Below, piece by piece: positions 22,463 through 23,761 of a stretch of DNA of 23,761 nt. Source of the stretch: a virus; the IMG/VR virus record IMGVR_UViG_3300008111_000128, positions 1-23,761 of that record; one strand, given 5' to 3'. Made by a program: the position numbers and the translations under genes. Position 1 is the first letter of the stretch, and every line of letters begins with the position of its first letter. The notes beneath the pieces were generated by a model. It searched no databases. It had not been told where the DNA came from and saw nothing but the letters and a program-made list of their open reading frames with translations.

Positions 22463-22793
22463 TTTAATTCTTATTATTATTTGCTGGTATTTAGCCGGTA
22501 TTTGTAATGGTTTTATGGATGCTATTAAATATCATGATGCTTATAAACATTGGGGTCCTTTTTGGTCTAAAGGTTCTTGGAAAAGATTATATGATGGAGA
22601 TATTAACTGGTTTGAAAAGATATTTGATGCTGCTTTTGATGCTTGGCATTTATTTAAATACATTATGATGTGTTTATTTATATTATCTTTGGGATTAGCT
22701 TTTGCAACAAATTTACATATGTTTCAAAATATTCTAATTTGTTCTATAACCGTTTTATCGTTTATTATTGGATTTAAAACAACATATAAATAA
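22452..22793 (+). CDS. conserved phage membrane protein, 113 aa, three TM segments
   Basis: A first membrane segment (residues about 4-22, ending AGICNGFMDA) is followed by an aromatic, charged loop with HWGPFWSKGSWKRLYDGD (about 33-50). DAWHLFKY (about 64-71) and two more membrane segments (about 72-87 and 93-108) come next. The AGICNxxMD...FW...SWK...DAWHLFK pattern recalls a membrane-protein family in lysis or late regions of Bacteroidota phages. Its role is not known. It overlaps the upstream gene by 11 nt. Confidence 0.7.
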   Translation: MSFNLILIIICWYLAGICNGFMDAIKYHDAYKHWGPFWSKGSWKRLYDGDINWFEKIFDAAFDAWHLFKYIMMCLFILSLGLAFATNLHMFQNILICSITVLSFIIGFKTTYK

Positions 22794-22799
22794 TTGATT

Positions 22800-22919
22800 A
22801 TGAGATACTTACTTATTATACTAATTCTATCTTCTTGTTCTGCTCAATGGCATCTTAAAACTGCTATTAAAAAAGAGATTCTATCCAACAAGCTTATGCT
22901 AAACAAAACGATAGTTTAG
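22800..22919 (+). CDS. u-spanin-like lipoprotein, 5' part of a frameshifted gene
   Basis: ATG 22800 encodes a lipoprotein signal, MRYLLIILILSSCSAQWHLK, with lipobox LSSC (Cys13), then KTAIKK and an out-of-frame tail ending at TAG 22917-22919 (39 residues). The SCSAQWHL start is typical of lysis-region lipoproteins in Bacteroidota phages, as I recall. At the run of six A (22869-22874) the -1 frame continues with a matching protein, KKRDSIQQAYAKQNDSLV, into the next entry. Joined, they make a 129-residue protein with an outer-membrane lipid anchor at the N terminus and an inner-membrane segment at the C terminus, the u-spanin design. Confidence 0.65.
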   Translation: MRYLLIILILSSCSAQWHLKTAIKKEILSNKLMLNKTIV

Positions 22920-23188
22920 TTATGGTTTACAATGATAGTCTTGTGTCCATATATATGGACTATGATCAATTATCAAAGAATTTTAAACTTAAAGGAAAAG
23001 TAAAAGAAAAGCTTGTACCTTACGAAGTTATAGTTCATGATACAGTTCCTGTTGAAGTTCCTTGTCCTAATCCTATCTATAGTTTAAGCAAACTAGAAGA
23101 GTTTCAGATATGGTTGGGTAGGATTTTAGGTTTATTATTAGTAATTTTGTTAATTATATATGGCATCAGCAAAAGAAATAATTTATAA
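22871..23188 (+). CDS. u-spanin-like protein, 3' part of a frameshifted gene (TM end)
   Basis: This frame is -1 relative to the lipoprotein start. From 22871 it reads KRDSIQQAYAKQNDSLV, then a periplasmic part (VPYEVIVHDTVPVEVPCPNP) and a C-terminal membrane segment (LGRILGLLLVILLIIYGI). An ATG at 22922 could start a free 88-residue protein, but that lacks the outer-membrane anchor and the reading frame is clearly coding upstream of it. Joined with the previous entry it gives a complete u-spanin-like protein that would fuse inner and outer membranes at lysis. The next gene starts 29 nt before its stop. Confidence 0.6.
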   Translation, partial: KRDSIQQAYAKQNDSLVMVYNDSLVSIYMDYDQLSKNFKLKGKVKEKLVPYEVIVHDTVPVEVPCPNPIYSLSKLEEFQIWLGRILGLLLVILLIIYGISKRNNL

Positions 23189-23761
23189 CTGGAGAAACTT
23201 GATGGAAGCAGGACGTATCAGTGATGATAGTCTTCCTTCTTATTCTCAGTTGTATTTTATACTTAATTATAAAAGAGCCCAATACTTACGTCAAGACCAA
23301 ACTAAAAACTGGTTTAATATGGATACCATATACCAGGATCTAGGTTGTCTTGAAATGGAAGAAGTAGACTCAGCTGAATGTTGTCATTTTGAAACAGGTT
23401 GTACTGTATTTAGAACTGTTACAGAAATACCTCCTGTATTACGTTGGAAGTTAGCTTACGGTTTAAAAATATCAGCTATTAACAAAACCAAAAGGTTTGA
23501 AATTATACTTCCTGAAAGATTTGATTTTGTAGGTCATACAAGATACCCAAGACTTACAGAACCAGTTTACTATTTAAATAACAGATTATATACAAAAGAC
23601 GTTGCTGCATTAAATGTTAGAGCTGCCTTGGTTGATCCAAGGGATGCTAAAGCTTTTAAATGTGAAAATGGTGTATGCTATACAGATGATATGGAATATC
23701 CTCTACCACAGGACATTTTAGATTTGATTACCAGAGATGTGATGGGAACAGAATTGAAATA
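23160..23761 (+). CDS. crAss-like virion ring/tail-type protein (partial, runs off the window)
   Basis: ATG 23160 opens a frame that is still open at the window end (about 200 residues seen). The N terminus contains IIYNWRNLMEAGRISDDSLP (about 7-26) and SYSQLYFILNYKRAQYLRQD (27-46), then YQDLGCLEMEEV. This pattern (a helical segment with a conserved NYKRAxxLRQ and a QDLGC motif, then a beta-rich body) is one I associate with neck/tail ring proteins of crAss-like phages. It overlaps the u-spanin-like gene by 29 nt. The C-terminal part is not in the window, so its full length is unknown. Confidence 0.7.
   Translation, partial: MASAKEIIYNWRNLMEAGRISDDSLPSYSQLYFILNYKRAQYLRQDQTKNWFNMDTIYQDLGCLEMEEVDSAECCHFETGCTVFRTVTEIPPVLRWKLAYGLKISAINKTKRFEIILPERFDFVGHTRYPRLTEPVYYLNNRLYTKDVAALNVRAALVDPRDAKAFKCENGVCYTDDMEYPLPQDILDLITRDVMGTELK

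Noticed and set aside
22922-23188. An independent gene starting at ATG 22922
   Set aside because: Coding sense in that frame continues upstream to the A run at 22869 and joins a lipobox start; a separate gene would leave a 39-residue orphan lipoprotein.
1-23761. Stop-codon reassignment as in some crAss-like phages
   Set aside because: TGA ends several well-coupled genes, TAG ends the gene at 21355, and long virion genes have no in-frame TAG or TGA.

Overview
This window is a single-strand block of phage genes; every supported gene is on the + strand. Base composition is AT-rich. Gene junctions are tight: ATGA or TAATG stop/start overlaps occur at about 165, 515, 2703, 3613, 3873, 4502, 12616, 20657, 21038, 21575 and 22268. 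The genetic code looks standard: TAA and TGA are the usual stops, one intact gene ends in TAG, and no virion gene has in-frame stops. The promoter-like sites match the Bacteroidota type (TTG or TTTG, about 19-20 bp, then TAnnTTTG), Shine-Dalgarno sites are rare, and several small proteins resemble families I know from Bacteroidota phages. The best reading is a tailed phage of a Bacteroidota host. The long TerL, 774-aa portal, short scaffold-like gene, 476-aa capsid and the ring/tail-type protein entering at the 3' edge together suggest a crAss-like (Crassvirales-type) phage. That placement rests on family memory and gene order, not on a database search.

Layout: 1-1137 is the end of an upstream gene, a small unknown gene and a fibre-like gene broken by a -1 frameshift. 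1139-4502 holds small genes leading into packaging: an unknown protein, a DEDDy 3'-5' exonuclease with a zinc ribbon, an acidic protein, a small HExxH metalloprotein, a conserved 204-aa phage protein, a membrane protein and a candidate small terminase. 4502-11612 is the DNA packaging and head module: TerL, portal, scaffold-like protein, major capsid protein. 11613-11731 carries a hairpin and a cloverleaf-forming tRNA-like element. 11732-15034 encodes three virion proteins, the last apparently highly expressed. 15035-15120 holds a strong terminator followed at once by a promoter. 15121-20779 encodes fibre or receptor-binding proteins and small associated genes. 20742-23188 is the lysis region: membrane-anchored coiled-coil proteins, a holin candidate, an M15 peptidase endolysin and a u-spanin-like lipoprotein split by a -1 shift at a run of six A. 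From 23160 a crAss-like ring/tail-type protein runs off the window.

How the genes work together: TerL and the portal form the packaging motor, the scaffold and capsid proteins build the head, the following genes add neck, tail and fibre parts, and the lysis genes breach inner membrane, wall and outer membrane.

No gap longer than 300 bases lacks a gene. The largest gaps (8931-9016, 11613-11731, 15035-15120) hold, respectively, a hairpin, a hairpin plus the tRNA-like element, and a terminator plus promoter. I saw no CRISPR array, insertion sequence, integrase or rRNA.
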